A stretch of DNA of 64,000 nt from Kushneria sinocarnis (GCF_003633775.1 NZ_RBIN01000008.1:119188-183187), one strand, 5' to 3'. Numbered from the stretch's first letter, positions 37,012-48,140 are shown. Notes: a model not told the origin generated them from the sequence alone. Numbers and translations are program-made.

Positions 37012-37035
37012 CATGGTTACCCCGCACGGGGCCGG

Positions 37036-37449
37036 TCAGCGCTGCTTCAGCTCGGCCAGATCCGGCGTCATGGTCGACATCCGGCGCGAGATGAACACCG
37101 CCAGCGCAATGCCGAGCACGGTCAGCAGTGGCGGCAACAGCTCCAGCGTGACCGCCGAGGAGAGATAGAGGAACAAAAAGAACACCATCATCACCACCGA
37201 GCCCATGATCCTGCCGGCTCTGGGACCCGCCAGATAGATGGTCGCCAGCACGCCGAGACAGGGAATCGCGACGCTGAGCAGGTTGATCACGAACAGCCTG
37301 CCGCTGTCACCTGCCCGGGGCAGCAACAGATCGGCGGCCAGCTGCCAGAGCACCAGATAGAGCAGTGGCGCGGCCAGAAAGGCGCCGATGAAGCGGGCCA
37401 AACGAATCAGCGCATCGGTGGAGTTCGGATTGCCGGGTGGTTGGGACAT
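37036..37449 (-). CDS. Small multi-pass membrane protein, unknown
   Basis: A 137-residue protein with four hydrophobic segments (about residues 18-38, 50-70, 77-100 and 103-122) and short polar ends. No family recognised. The start at 37449 gives MSQPPGNPNSTDALIRLARF; the open frame runs 53 codons further upstream, but that part is arginine/glycine-rich and looks like non-coding sequence. It lies 97 bases downstream of the fumarase gene on the same strand and could share its transcript. Confidence 0.65.
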   Translation of the reverse strand: MSQPPGNPNSTDALIRLARFIGAFLAAPLLYLVLWQLAADLLLPRAGDSGRLFVINLLSVAIPCLGVLATIYLAGPRAGRIMGSVVMMVFFLFLYLSSAVTLELLPPLLTVLGIALAVFISRRMSTMTPDLAELKQR

Positions 37450-37546
37450 CGGACTGCGTCTCACTGCATCGAAGACAAGAAATCGGGGAGCGCCCTCCCC
37501 GCATGATGAGTGCGGCGCCCTGCCGGGCCCCGCACGCGATCCGGCC

Positions 37547-39049
37547 TCAGCGCCGGGCGATGATCTCCCGCCACTTCGCCGGCCCCTGCTGATGGACACT
37601 GGTGCCACGGCTGTCGACCGCCACCGTGACCGGCATGTCGCGGATCTCGAACTCGTAGATCGCTTCCATGCCGAGATCCTCGAACGCCAGCACTCGGGAG
37701 GCCCGGATGGCCTGGGCCACCAGATAGGCCGAGCCCCCCACCGCCATCAGATAGGCCGCGCCGTGATCGCGGATCGCCTCGATTGCCATGGGGCCGCGCT
37801 CGGCCTTGCCGATCATGCCCAGCAGTCCCGTCCGCTCCAGGATCGGCCGGGTAAACTTGTCCATGCGGGTGGCCGTGGTCGGCCCCGCAGGCCCCACCAC
37901 CTCGTCACCGACCGGATCGACCGGACCGACATAGTAGATGAAGCGCCCTTTCAGCTCGACCGGCAGCGTCTCCCCGCGTTCGAGCATGTCGACCATGCGC
38001 TTGTGGGCGGCGTCGCGGCCGGTCAGCAGACTGCCGGAGAGCAGCAGGGTATCGCCCGGCTGCCAGCTGGCGACCTCCTCCGGCGTAATGCCGTCGAGAT
38101 TCACCCTCTTCACGCCCTCTCCCGCTTCCCAGGCGATCTCCGGCCAGTCGTCGATCTCCGGGACCGGCAGCTCGGCGGGGCCGCTGCCCGTCAGGGTGAA
38201 ATCGACATGCCGGGTGGCGGCACAGTTGGGGATGATCGCCACCGGCTTGTTGGCCGCATGGGTCGGATAATCCATCACCTTGATATCGAGCACGGTGGTC
38301 AGCCCCCCGAGCCCCTGGGCGCCGATACCGAGCCGGTTGATCTTCTCGAACAGCTCCAGGCGCAGCTCCTCGGCCCGGCTGGAGGGGCCCCGCTCGGCCA
38401 GCTTCTGAATGTCGATGGGCTCGAGCAGCGACTCCTTGGCCATCTTCATCGCCTGCTCGGCGGTACCGCCGATGCCGATCCCGAGCATTCCCGGCGGGCA
38501 CCAGCCGGCGCCCATCTTCGGCACCTGGTCGAGCACCCAGTCGACCACGCTGTCGGAGGGGTTGAGCATGGCGAATTTCGTCTTCGCCTCGCTGCCCCCG
38601 CCCTTGGCGGCCACATGCACCTCGACCTGATCCCCCGGCACCAGCCGCTGATGGATCACCGCCGGCGTGTTGTCGCCGGTGTTGCGCCGGGCCCCGTCCG
38701 GGTCGGCCAGGATCGACGCCCGCAGCACGTTGTCGGGATGGGTATAGGCGCGCCGCACTCCTTCGTTGATCATCTCCTCCAGGCTCAGGTCGGTCTCCCA
38801 GCGCACGTTCATGCCAATATTGACGAACACGGTGACGATGCCGGTGTCCTGGCAGATCGGTCGGTGCCCGGTGGCGCACATGCGCGAGTTGATCAGGATC
38901 TGGGCGATGGCATCCCTGGCGGCCGGATTCTCCTCGCGCAGGTAGGCCTGATGCATGGCGTCGATGAAATCCTTCGGGTGGTAGTACGAGATGTACTGCA
39001 GTGCGCGGGTCACGCTGTCGATGAGGTCGGCCTGGCGGATCACGTTCAT
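37547..39049 (-). CDS. fumA: Class I fumarate hydratase
   Basis: A 500-residue iron-sulfur fumarase, converting fumarate to malate in the TCA cycle. It begins with RQADLIDSVTRALQYISYYH. Probable cluster cysteines lie in PICQDTGIVTVFV, GAGWCPPGMLGIGIGGT and IPNCAATRHVDF. The C-terminal beta domain carries the swivel region LLLSGSLLTGRDAAHKRM and GPVDPVGDEVVGPAGPTT. It is slightly shorter than E. coli FumA. A DctPQM dicarboxylate transporter lies next on the same strand, 116 bases upstream, which fits use of imported C4-dicarboxylates. Confidence 0.95.
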   Translation of the reverse strand: MNVIRQADLIDSVTRALQYISYYHPKDFIDAMHQAYLREENPAARDAIAQILINSRMCATGHRPICQDTGIVTVFVNIGMNVRWETDLSLEEMINEGVRRAYTHPDNVLRASILADPDGARRNTGDNTPAVIHQRLVPGDQVEVHVAAKGGGSEAKTKFAMLNPSDSVVDWVLDQVPKMGAGWCPPGMLGIGIGGTAEQAMKMAKESLLEPIDIQKLAERGPSSRAEELRLELFEKINRLGIGAQGLGGLTTVLDIKVMDYPTHAANKPVAIIPNCAATRHVDFTLTGSGPAELPVPEIDDWPEIAWEAGEGVKRVNLDGITPEEVASWQPGDTLLLSGSLLTGRDAAHKRMVDMLERGETLPVELKGRFIYYVGPVDPVGDEVVGPAGPTTATRMDKFTRPILERTGLLGMIGKAERGPMAIEAIRDHGAAYLMAVGGSAYLVAQAIRASRVLAFEDLGMEAIYEFEIRDMPVTVAVDSRGTSVHQQGPAKWREIIARR

Positions 39050-39164
39050 GAGCGGCTCTTTTTCTGGTGGGCTCGTGCAGCTGCCGCGCTGCGACAGCCC
39101 GGCAATGATACGCCCGTTCGCCCACTGCGGCGAATGGCCGCGGCAGGCGAACGGATGATCACCG

Positions 39165-40448
39165 TCACGGCATGCCCAGCCAGTTCGGCAGCCCCAGCGA
39201 CAGCGCCGGCCAGTAGGTCACCAGCATCAGAAAGGCGAACATCAGGATCAGCCATGGCGCCACGGCGCGGATCACGGTAGTCAGCGGCTGCCCCGTGACG
39301 GCCGAGGCCACGAACAGGTTGAGGCCGGTCGGCGGTGTCAGCAGGCCGATCTCCATGTTGACCACCATGATCACGCCGAGGTGAATCGGATCGATGCCCA
39401 GCTGCATGGCAATCGGGAACAGGATCGGCGCCAGAATCAGGATGATCGCCGAAGGCTCCATGAAACTGCCCGCCACCAGCAGCAGCACATTGAGCACCAG
39501 CAGGAAGGTGATCGGCGAGAAGCCCTGCTCCACGACCCACCGGGTAATCGTCTGCGGAATCTGCTCGGTGGTCAGCACATGGGCAAACAGCATGGCGTTG
39601 GCGATGATGAACATCAGCACCACGCTGAGCCTGCCGGCATCCCGCAGCACGCGCGGGCACTCCCGAAGGCCGATGTCGCGATAGACCACCAGCGACACGA
39701 AGGCGGCATAGACCGCCGCCACGGCCGCGGCCTCGGTCGGCGTGAACAGCCCCGAATAGATACCGCCGAGGATGATCACGATCAGCAGCAGGCCCCAGAC
39801 CGACTTGCGCGCCGCGGTCAGCCACTCGCCGAAGCTGGCCCGGGGCTGGGCCGGCATGTCCTTCAGCCGGGCGATCACGTAGATCGCCACCATCAGCAGC
39901 AGCCCCAGCAGGACACCGGGCACCACGCCGGCCATGAACAGCTTGCCGACCGAGGTCGAGGTGGCCGCGGCGTACACCACCATCACGATCGAGGGCGGAA
40001 TCAGGATACCCAGGGTGCCGGCGTTGCAGACCACGCCGGTGGCAAAGCGCCGGGTATAGCCCGAGCGCACCATGCCGGCGATCACGATCGAGCCGACCGC
40101 GGCCACGGTCGCCGGTGAGGAGCCGGACAGCGCGGCAAACAGCACGCAGGCGAGCACCGAGGCTATCGGCAGCCCGCCCCGGATATGCCCCACCGAGGCA
40201 TTGGCGAAGCTGATCAGGCGCCGGGCCACCCCGCCGCTGGTCATGAAGGCGCCGGCCAGCAGAAAGAACGGAATCGCCAGCAGGGTGTAGTGATCGGCCG
40301 TGGCGAACAGCTTGATGGCCAGCGACTGCAGCGAGTCCTGACTGAACAGCATGATGGTCACGGCACTCGACAGTCCCAGCGAGACGGCAATCGGCACGCC
40401 GATGGCCATCAGCACGAACAGTGCCACAAAGAGAAAGGCAATGGTCAT
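39165..40448 (-). CDS. dctM: TRAP transporter large permease
   Basis: A 427-residue inner-membrane protein of about twelve helices, the transport subunit of a tripartite ATP-independent periplasmic (TRAP) system. Landmarks are LAIPFFLLAGAFMTSGGVAR, ALSGSSPATVAAVGSIVIAG, GILIPPSIVMVVYAA and GLLTPPTGLNLFVASAV, the paired re-entrant substrate/sodium loops. The start overlaps the dctQ stop by four bases (ATGA). Driven by an ion gradient and fed by DctP. Confidence 0.95.
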   Translation of the reverse strand: MTIAFLFVALFVLMAIGVPIAVSLGLSSAVTIMLFSQDSLQSLAIKLFATADHYTLLAIPFFLLAGAFMTSGGVARRLISFANASVGHIRGGLPIASVLACVLFAALSGSSPATVAAVGSIVIAGMVRSGYTRRFATGVVCNAGTLGILIPPSIVMVVYAAATSTSVGKLFMAGVVPGVLLGLLLMVAIYVIARLKDMPAQPRASFGEWLTAARKSVWGLLLIVIILGGIYSGLFTPTEAAAVAAVYAAFVSLVVYRDIGLRECPRVLRDAGRLSVVLMFIIANAMLFAHVLTTEQIPQTITRWVVEQGFSPITFLLVLNVLLLVAGSFMEPSAIILILAPILFPIAMQLGIDPIHLGVIMVVNMEIGLLTPPTGLNLFVASAVTGQPLTTVIRAVAPWLILMFAFLMLVTYWPALSLGLPNWLGMP

Positions 40449-41095
40449 GATCGCGACTCCCCGTGCTCGCTGCGTTCGGCCTCCTCGGAGAGCCGGAGCG
40501 CATCGCTGGTTTCATGTGACAGATCCAGCCCCTCCTGCCTGCCCTGCAGGATATGGATCAGCACCTCGATCAGGCGCGCCACCACCAGCGCAAAGCCGAC
40601 CGGCATGACAATGGCCACATGCCACTCCTCGATGCCGAACTGATCGAGATCCTCGACCCCGACCCGGCCCTTCATCAGCGAGCTCACCCATTCGGCGCTG
40701 GACACCAGCATCAGGGCCGCATAGCCGATGAAGATCAGGCAGGCGAGGATGCCGAATACCCGCCGCAGCTTCGGCGGAAACAGCCGGACCAGCAGATCGA
40801 CGCCGATGTGCGCCCCCAGCCGTACGCTCCAGGCGATGCCGATGAAGATCAGCCACGCAAACAGGGCGCTGGTCATCGCCACGTTCCAGGTCATCGCCTG
40901 GGTCAGATCGAGCAGGAAATCGCCGACCGCAAAGGCGGGCGTCTCCAGCCACGGCACGGCATCGGCCAGGTCATAGAACAGGTTGTAGAGATTGGAGATC
41001 GCCACGTAGGCGAAGGTCACCAGGGTCATTGCCGCCAGCAGGAGGGCCACCAGACCCTCCTCCAGCCGGTTCCAGACACGCATCACAATGGCCAT
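40445..41095 (-). CDS. dctQ: TRAP transporter small permease
   Basis: A 216-residue protein with four membrane helices, including FAWLIFIGIAWSVRLGAHIG, which matches the conserved TRAP small-subunit core. It clamps the large permease and is needed for uptake. The charged C-terminus (from about residue 180) is longer than usual. An alternative start lies four codons further in (MRVWNRL). dctP ends 29 bases upstream. Confidence 0.93.
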   Translation of the reverse strand: MAIVMRVWNRLEEGLVALLLAAMTLVTFAYVAISNLYNLFYDLADAVPWLETPAFAVGDFLLDLTQAMTWNVAMTSALFAWLIFIGIAWSVRLGAHIGVDLLVRLFPPKLRRVFGILACLIFIGYAALMLVSSAEWVSSLMKGRVGVEDLDQFGIEEWHVAIVMPVGFALVVARLIEVLIHILQGRQEGLDLSHETSDALRLSEEAERSEHGESRS

Positions 41096-41124
41096 GTGCG
41101 GCTACTCTGTTGGCAAACGCGGGA

Positions 41125-42141
41125 TCAGTCGGTCGAGCCCTGATTGGACTGCTGGGCCGCCCTGATCAGATCATCACCGATTTCGTCGCGGTACTTGTCG
41201 ATGACGCTGTCGGTCGCCTCGCGCCAGTCGGCCAGCTGATCGGCCGAAAGCGTGGTGATGGTGGTGCTGCCGGAGTCGGCAATGGCCTGACGGGCCTCGT
41301 TGTTGAGCCGGTCGGCATTGTCGTTCACCGATTCGGTCACCTCGGCGATGATGTCGTTGAGCTCGGTGCGCACCTCCGCCGGCAGCCCCTTCCAGAAGCT
41401 GTCATTGGTAATCAGCACATAGCTCAGCACGCCGAGATTGGCCTCGGTGACATACTGCTGCACCTCGGGCCACTTTTGGGTCTGGATATTGGACCAGGTA
41501 TTGCCGGCCTGACCGTCGATGACGCCGGTCTGCATCCCCTGATAGACCTCACCGAACGCCATCTTGCGCGGAATCGCCCGCAGCGCCTTGACCTGATCGG
41601 CCAGCACGTTCGAAGGTTCGACCCGCAGCTTCAGACCGCGCATGTCACGCGGTTCCTGCATCTTGGTATTGGCCGTCGGCTGACGCATGCCGTTGTGCCA
41701 GTAGGCCAGGCCGAGAATGCCGTGCCCCTCCATCGACTCGAGCAGCTTCGTCGCCTCGGGCGTCTGCTCGAAGCGCGACACGGCCTGCATGTCATCGAAC
41801 AGGAAAGGCAGGTCATAGAGCTGCATGCTCTTGCTGTACTGGCCCAGCTTGGCCATCGACGGCGCCAGCAGCTGCACATCCCCGGTCAGCAGGGCGTTGA
41901 GTCCCTTGGTATCGTCATACAGCGAGGAGTTGGGATAGACCTCGATCTTCACCCGGTCGCCGAGACGCTCCTCCACCAGCTGCTGCAGCATCTGGGCCCC
42001 CTGCCCCTTGGGGGTGTCGTTGGCCACGACATGCGAGAACTTGATCACGATCGGATCGGCGGCCAGCGAGGGGCCGGCGGCGAACAGCAGCAGCGAACAG
42101 CCGGCCAGGCCGAGGGCACGCTTGAGAGAGGATCTGGACAT
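41125..42141 (-). CDS. dctP: TRAP transporter periplasmic binding protein
   Basis: A 338-residue extracytoplasmic solute receptor. Signal peptide at 1-28 (LGLAGCSLLLFAAGPSLAA). The mature protein has IVIKFSHVVANDTPKGQGAQ, typical of C4-dicarboxylate receptors, the substrate-arginine region in MRGLKLRVEPSNVLADQVKA, and GVIDGQAGNTWSNIQTQKWP. Resemblance to DctP of Rhodobacter and the neighbouring fumarase suggest succinate, fumarate or malate as ligand. First gene of dctPQM, with the CitE-like gene also upstream on the same strand. Confidence 0.94.
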   Translation of the reverse strand: MSRSSLKRALGLAGCSLLLFAAGPSLAADPIVIKFSHVVANDTPKGQGAQMLQQLVEERLGDRVKIEVYPNSSLYDDTKGLNALLTGDVQLLAPSMAKLGQYSKSMQLYDLPFLFDDMQAVSRFEQTPEATKLLESMEGHGILGLAYWHNGMRQPTANTKMQEPRDMRGLKLRVEPSNVLADQVKALRAIPRKMAFGEVYQGMQTGVIDGQAGNTWSNIQTQKWPEVQQYVTEANLGVLSYVLITNDSFWKGLPAEVRTELNDIIAEVTESVNDNADRLNNEARQAIADSGSTTITTLSADQLADWREATDSVIDKYRDEIGDDLIRAAQQSNQGSTD

Positions 42142-42292
42142 GGTGGTATTCCCCGTGAAAGTGGTCTCGCCGACTGAATGGCGTTATTCGTCTTCACAGC
42201 CGGGCTGCTACAGCGTGTATCACGGCTGCACGGGAAAAAGTATTAGCCTTTGGCGCCTGGTCATTGGTCGCATGATCCCGGGCGGCAGGCCG

Positions 42293-43153
42293 TCATGGCG
42301 CCGGGAGGCGCCCGGCCCGGCCCCCCTCGCCGCGGGCCAGCAGCCGTCTGGCCCGATGCACCAGCGACGCACTCATCGGTTCGCCGTCGATCATGAACCC
42401 GGCCGTATCGGCATCGGCCAGCACCCGTCGGGCCCACTCCAGCTGCGCGGCGCTGGGCGTGAAGGCCTCATTGACGGCTCCGGGCTGGGCGGGGTGCAGG
42501 CACAGCATGCCGCCGAATCCCATGTCGAGTGCCCGGCGCGCCGTCGCCCGCAGCGCTTCGCTGTCACTGATGATCGGGGAGACTTCCGCCAGCGGCGCCA
42601 TCAGTCCGGCCAGTCGCGACTGCAGGATCAGTGTAAAGCGGGCCTGATCCAGCAGGATTTCGCCACCTGCCGTGCCTGCTGCGATATCGAGATCGAGCGC
42701 CAGGTCAAAGGCGCCAAATGCCAGCCGCTCAACGCCCGCGACGCGCGTGATTTCAAACAGATGCTGCAGGCCGGAGGCACTTTCGATCAGCGCCCAGATC
42801 GGCCGCCCCAGGGCGGCCGCGGGCGCCAGTGAATCGGCCGATGCCACGCCGGGGATCATCACCCGGATGATGGTGTCAAAGCACCGGCACAGCGCCAGGT
42901 CAGCCTCGTGCTCGGGGCTGTCGGGGGCATTGATGCGTACCACGCATTGCACCCCGGGGTGTGACTGCAAAAACCGCGCCAGCGCCTCGCGGGCGTCCTG
43001 TTTGTCGGTGACAGGTACGGCATCGTCCAGATCGATGACCACCGCATCGGCCATGCCGGCCAGTGCCTTCTCGATGCGATCGGATCGGGCTGCCGAGACC
43101 AGCAGCGCCGAGCGGGCAGCAGCCCGGATGGAACCCTCGAACTCGGCATTCAT
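42293..43153 (-). CDS. CitE-like lyase (HpcH/HpaI aldolase family)
   Basis: A 286-residue protein of the citrate lyase beta/malyl-CoA lyase family. It has the N-terminal RSALLVSAARSDRIEKAL, DAVVIDLDDAVPVTDKQDAR with the metal-site residues, CVVRINAP with the CoA/substrate arginine, IWALIESASGLQHL with the metal-binding glutamate, and LAFGAFDLALDLDI. Such stand-alone proteins cleave malyl-, methylmalyl- or citramalyl-CoA, or remove CoA; the substrate is not decided here. No citC/D/F genes are near, so it is not part of citrate lyase. Start at 43153 follows AAGGAATAGCG. dctP lies 151 bases downstream. Confidence 0.87.
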   Translation of the reverse strand: MNAEFEGSIRAAARSALLVSAARSDRIEKALAGMADAVVIDLDDAVPVTDKQDAREALARFLQSHPGVQCVVRINAPDSPEHEADLALCRCFDTIIRVMIPGVASADSLAPAAALGRPIWALIESASGLQHLFEITRVAGVERLAFGAFDLALDLDIAAGTAGGEILLDQARFTLILQSRLAGLMAPLAEVSPIISDSEALRATARRALDMGFGGMLCLHPAQPGAVNEAFTPSAAQLEWARRVLADADTAGFMIDGEPMSASLVHRARRLLARGEGGRAGRLPAP

Positions 43154-43451
43154 CGCTATTCCTTGCTCCATGCCTCGGGGTGGCGCCCCTGTTATCGTTA
43201 TGGTCGTCATTCCGGACCGATCGCGAGGCACTCCCTGCCCGCACGGTCATTCCCCTCCTCCGGGACATGCCGGCACCCGGCTGCGAGGGCTTCGGACGTC
43301 ACGTCACCCCGGCAGCATGGCCGAAGCGGGCCACAATCGACATTCGCTTTTAGGCAGGGGCGACGAAAGGAGAAGCCGCCGGCTGCCTTCCGGCCGGCGG
43401 AAGGGCGTACGCCATGGCAGCGCCGCCCGGTATCGGCCCGGCTGCTGCCGG

Positions 43452-44612
43452 TCAGCCGGCGGAGTGGCGAGTGCGGGCCGCAGCCCCCGTCAGACGGTCG
43501 AGCACGCCCAGCAGCGGGGCAATCAGCCAGCGATAGAGCAGCCCGGCCAGCCAGAGCACGGGGGTCAGGATGAGCGCCCAGACCCCGAACTGCACCAGTT
43601 TCACCGGCCAGTCCAGCCAACGCGCCAGGGTCGCGCCGAAGGCACTGACCAGCGAGGGGTGGCGCACCACCAGCCAGCCGGTGGCGCCAAGGGCGGCAAA
43701 CTTCGCCGGTCGCGACAGGCGCGCAAATTTCAGCCCCGGCAGCAGCCCGCGCGAGGCCCGCGAACCGGTGCGCGCGCTCTGCGCCTCGGCTCCCGCCACG
43801 CGTGCGCCGCGGCCGACGCGCAGCACCTTGATCGCACTGGTCATGGCCAGCAGATCGACTCCCGCCCAGGCGGCATCGCTTGCCCGGATCGGCTCGCCCT
43901 GCTGCCACTTACGCTCCAGGTCACGAAGGCCGCTGGTGAAGAAGTCGCTGACGTCACTGACCACCCGCTCCCCCTGCAGCCAGGCCACCCGGTGGCGGTC
44001 ATCGACCACGAACTGATCGAGCACACCGTGCCCCTCGCGGTTGAGCCAGGCCACGGCGTAGTCACCGCGCTGATGCGGCGTCAGGCTGCCCTGCGCACCG
44101 CTGTCGGTCGTATTTCCGGATGGCGAACCGGGCGCTTCAGCCCCGGCCTGACCCGGCGCCTGCCGCGAGGCGTCGTCGTCCGACCACCAGTCGGAGAGGG
44201 TCCGGCTCGCCTGCCGGTAGCGCTGCGCCATCCAGTGGCGCAGGTTGAGCGTGGTGATCTCGTGATCATGAAAATACGCCACCGGTAGCACGGCGTCGGC
44301 GTCGAATCGGCTCAGCGCCCGCTGGAAATCACCATCGAGACCATATTCGCCGAGCACCCGGCGGGCGATATCACCATGACGCAGCACCGCCAGCCGGGCA
44401 GCCAGCAGCAGGGTCGGTTCGTTGGCATAGGCCAGCAGGACGGTCTTCAGCGCGGTCGACTCCACGTTCAGCGAGCGCGTCACCGCCGGCGCCAGGGCAT
44501 CATCGAGCTCGGCATCGAGCAGCCGTTCGCGAAACGGCGTGGAGCCAGCCGTGGCCCCCAGCACCCCGGCCATCAGCAGCGCCACCAGCACACAGAGGGC
44601 AAGACGTTTCAT
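43452..44612 (-). CDS. Unknown secreted-start membrane protein
   Basis: A 386-residue protein. A signal-like N-terminus (LALCVLVALLMAGVLGATAG) is followed by a mostly helical region, a low-complexity hydrophilic stretch at about 155-185 (Ala/Gly/Ser/Asp-rich), and at the C-terminus two hydrophobic segments (FAALGATGWLVVRHPSLVSA, then FGVWALILTPVLWLAGLLYR). I do not recognise a family. The start at 44612 follows AAGGA; the frame is open upstream but without support. The 298-base gap on its 3' side, 43154-43451, holds only a CCGCCGG/CCGGCGG hairpin near 43377 that may end its transcript. Confidence 0.7.
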   Translation of the reverse strand: MKRLALCVLVALLMAGVLGATAGSTPFRERLLDAELDDALAPAVTRSLNVESTALKTVLLAYANEPTLLLAARLAVLRHGDIARRVLGEYGLDGDFQRALSRFDADAVLPVAYFHDHEITTLNLRHWMAQRYRQASRTLSDWWSDDDASRQAPGQAGAEAPGSPSGNTTDSGAQGSLTPHQRGDYAVAWLNREGHGVLDQFVVDDRHRVAWLQGERVVSDVSDFFTSGLRDLERKWQQGEPIRASDAAWAGVDLLAMTSAIKVLRVGRGARVAGAEAQSARTGSRASRGLLPGLKFARLSRPAKFAALGATGWLVVRHPSLVSAFGATLARWLDWPVKLVQFGVWALILTPVLWLAGLLYRWLIAPLLGVLDRLTGAAARTRHSAG

Positions 44613-44699
44613 GACAGCCGATCCTTCGGAATGACGCGCCAGTATCCCACATGCGCGCCCGGTGGAAATCAACCCATGATGCACCGGGCCCGACAGCAA

Positions 44700-44727
44700 A
44701 GCGCCCCGCTCATCGGAGCGGGGCGCT
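44700..44727 (-). terminator. Terminator after the 6-phosphogluconate dehydrogenase gene
   Basis: Eleven-base perfect stem GCGCCCCGCTC / GAGCGGGGCGC with an ATCG loop. On the minus strand it is followed by TTTGCTG, so it most likely ends the gnd transcript. Confidence 0.8.
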
Positions 44728-44751
44728 GACAGCAGCCGACGGGCTCAGCCG

Positions 44752-46167
<1,416 letters not shown>

Positions 46168-46484
46168 TGGACTTTCACTCCATGATCAGAAGACGGCCGC
46201 CTCATGCGGCGGCCACTCGATAATCCGGGCAGTGTAACGCACTCGCTGCATCAGGGCCCGCCCCGATTGAAACGATTATCGTCACCAATAACCGCGCCCG
46301 GAAGCAGGGTGAAATCATGCTGCAACGCGCATGGCCGAAGCGGTCGATGGACGCTCATGTGCCCCTGCGCCATCTTGTATCGATGGCATCCTGCAGGCCG
46401 GCAGGGAGCGCCACGGCACGATGCCACTGCCACAGCCGGAAACGAACGGTCGATGTATCGCTTCAGGCACGTCAGGGAGAGTTC

Positions 46485-47213
46485 ATGACCGGAAGCTGCA
46501 TTGTCAGACACTTCAACCACTTTTTCCCCCTTGATGACGGGGATGAGGCGCTGCTGGAAGAGTTCGAGCGCCATCCGGAACCGATGCGCCGCCATCAGCA
46601 CCTCTGGCGCATCAACGAAACCGCCTGCATGCTGTATACCCTGAAAAGCGGCTGGGCCTATGCCTATCGCACCTCGCCCCGGGGCGAGATGAAGGTCCTC
46701 GAGGTATTCCTGCCCGGCGATATCATCGGCCTGCACGACTTCACCTTCGGCCACCACCTCACCGGCGTGCGCATGCTCACCGACGGTTTTGCCTGCGCCT
46801 TTCCGTATCAGGACATCCTGGCCGCCTGCGAGCAGTCCCGGACCCTGACCGCCGCCTTCTTCGCCGATTCGGCACGCGAGCGGGCGGTCATGAACGAGCG
46901 TCTCACCACCCTGATGCACTGCAGTGCGCGCATGAAGCTTGCGCATTTCATCATCGAGATACGTCTGCGCCTGGCCGGGGTCACCCCCGACCTCGAGCAG
47001 CGCTTCGAATTCCCGTTCAACCAGAAGATCCTGGCCAGCCTGCTGGGTTTGACCAATGTGCATGTCAGCCGGGTACTGAGCGAACTGGAACGCGACGGCC
47101 TGCTCAGCAAGCAGCGTCGCACGCTGGAGATTCACGACTATGATCGGCTCCATGAAGAGGCCCAGTTCAACGATGCCTGTCTGCATCCGGACATGCACAG
47201 GCTCTGTCAGTAA
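46485..47213 (+). CDS. Crp/Fnr-family regulator, paralogue 1
   Basis: A 242-residue transcription factor with a cyclic-nucleotide-type beta barrel at about 25-120 (VLEVFLPGDIIGLHDFTFGH is the core) and a C-terminal winged helix whose recognition region is FNQKILASLLGLTNVHVSRV. It lacks the N-terminal cysteine set that holds the FNR iron-sulfur cluster, so oxygen sensing of the FNR kind is not expected; the effector is unknown. The start at 46485 follows CAGGGAGAGTTC. A second paralogue follows 143 bases downstream. Confidence 0.88.
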   Translation: MTGSCIVRHFNHFFPLDDGDEALLEEFERHPEPMRRHQHLWRINETACMLYTLKSGWAYAYRTSPRGEMKVLEVFLPGDIIGLHDFTFGHHLTGVRMLTDGFACAFPYQDILAACEQSRTLTAAFFADSARERAVMNERLTTLMHCSARMKLAHFIIEIRLRLAGVTPDLEQRFEFPFNQKILASLLGLTNVHVSRVLSELERDGLLSKQRRTLEIHDYDRLHEEAQFNDACLHPDMHRLCQ

Positions 47214-47356
47214 CCGGCGATCGCCGCTCGCGTCATAACCTGGTTAAGCGGCATCTGCCGGACGCACCGATTATGCTGTCGCCATGCCTGCAAAGCCGGC
47301 AGTGTGGGCCACGCTTGTCCGGCATTCGACACCCACGGGGCTCAGGGAGGAACGCC

Positions 47357-48094
47357 GTGTCACATACCGAAAGCTGCATGGTGCGTCAGCTTCAGCATTA
47401 CGCCAGTTTCAACGAGCGCGAGATCGAGCTGCTCGGCACGCTCGAACGTTCGCCGGAAGAGGTTCAGGGAGGGGCCACCATCTGGCAGGAGGGTGAACAG
47501 GCCAGCGAGATGGCGGTCATCAGCAAGGGCTGGGCATGCAGCTATTATACGCTGGAGGATGGGACCCGGCTGATCCTGGACATCCTGCTGCCCGGTGATA
47601 TTGCCGGACTGCGCGAGTTTGCCCAGTCGGCGCACCAGGCCGGGGTCAGGGCCGTGACCGACTGCACGATCTGCCGCTTTCCCTATCGCCATCTGGGAGA
47701 GGTATTCGATCAGTCCGGCAAGCTGACGCGGGTCATCTTCGCCGCGGCTGCCACCCAGCAGTCGATCATGGTGGAGCGGATGATCAATCTGGGCCGACGC
47801 GATGCCGCCACCCGTATCGCGCACCTGCTGTGCGAGATGTACACACGCCTCAGCCGCATGAACAACCACATGAAGCTCCAGTTCCGGCTGCCGCTGTCAC
47901 AGGAAGTGATGGCCGATGTCACCGGCCTCTCCACCGTGCATGTCAGCCGCACCTTTACCCATCTCAACAGTGAAGGCCTGGCACGCCGCTATCGCCATCA
48001 GATCGACATTCCCGATCTGGCACGGCTCAAGCAGTTCGCCGGCTTTTCGGAAGGCTACCTGGGTATCCCCTCGATCATCGACAGTCACCGGTAG
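47357..48094 (+). CDS. Crp/Fnr-family regulator, paralogue 2 (GTG start)
   Basis: A 245-residue regulator. The chosen start is GTG at 47357, preceded by CAGGGAGGAACGCC; this gives SHTESCMVRQLQHYASFNER, which lines up with the N-terminus of paralogue 1. The sensory barrel includes LILDILLPGDIAGLREFAQS, and the helix-turn-helix is LSQEVMADVTGLSTVHVSRT. Like paralogue 1 it has the ESC-x-VR start but no FNR cluster cysteines. The pair probably arose by duplication and may bind related sites. Effector and targets unknown. Confidence 0.87.
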   Translation: MSHTESCMVRQLQHYASFNEREIELLGTLERSPEEVQGGATIWQEGEQASEMAVISKGWACSYYTLEDGTRLILDILLPGDIAGLREFAQSAHQAGVRAVTDCTICRFPYRHLGEVFDQSGKLTRVIFAAAATQQSIMVERMINLGRRDAATRIAHLLCEMYTRLSRMNNHMKLQFRLPLSQEVMADVTGLSTVHVSRTFTHLNSEGLARRYRHQIDIPDLARLKQFAGFSEGYLGIPSIIDSHR

Positions 48095-48140
48095 CAGCGA
48101 ACGCACTACCGGCATGACCAAAGGCGCCATCACCAAAGGG

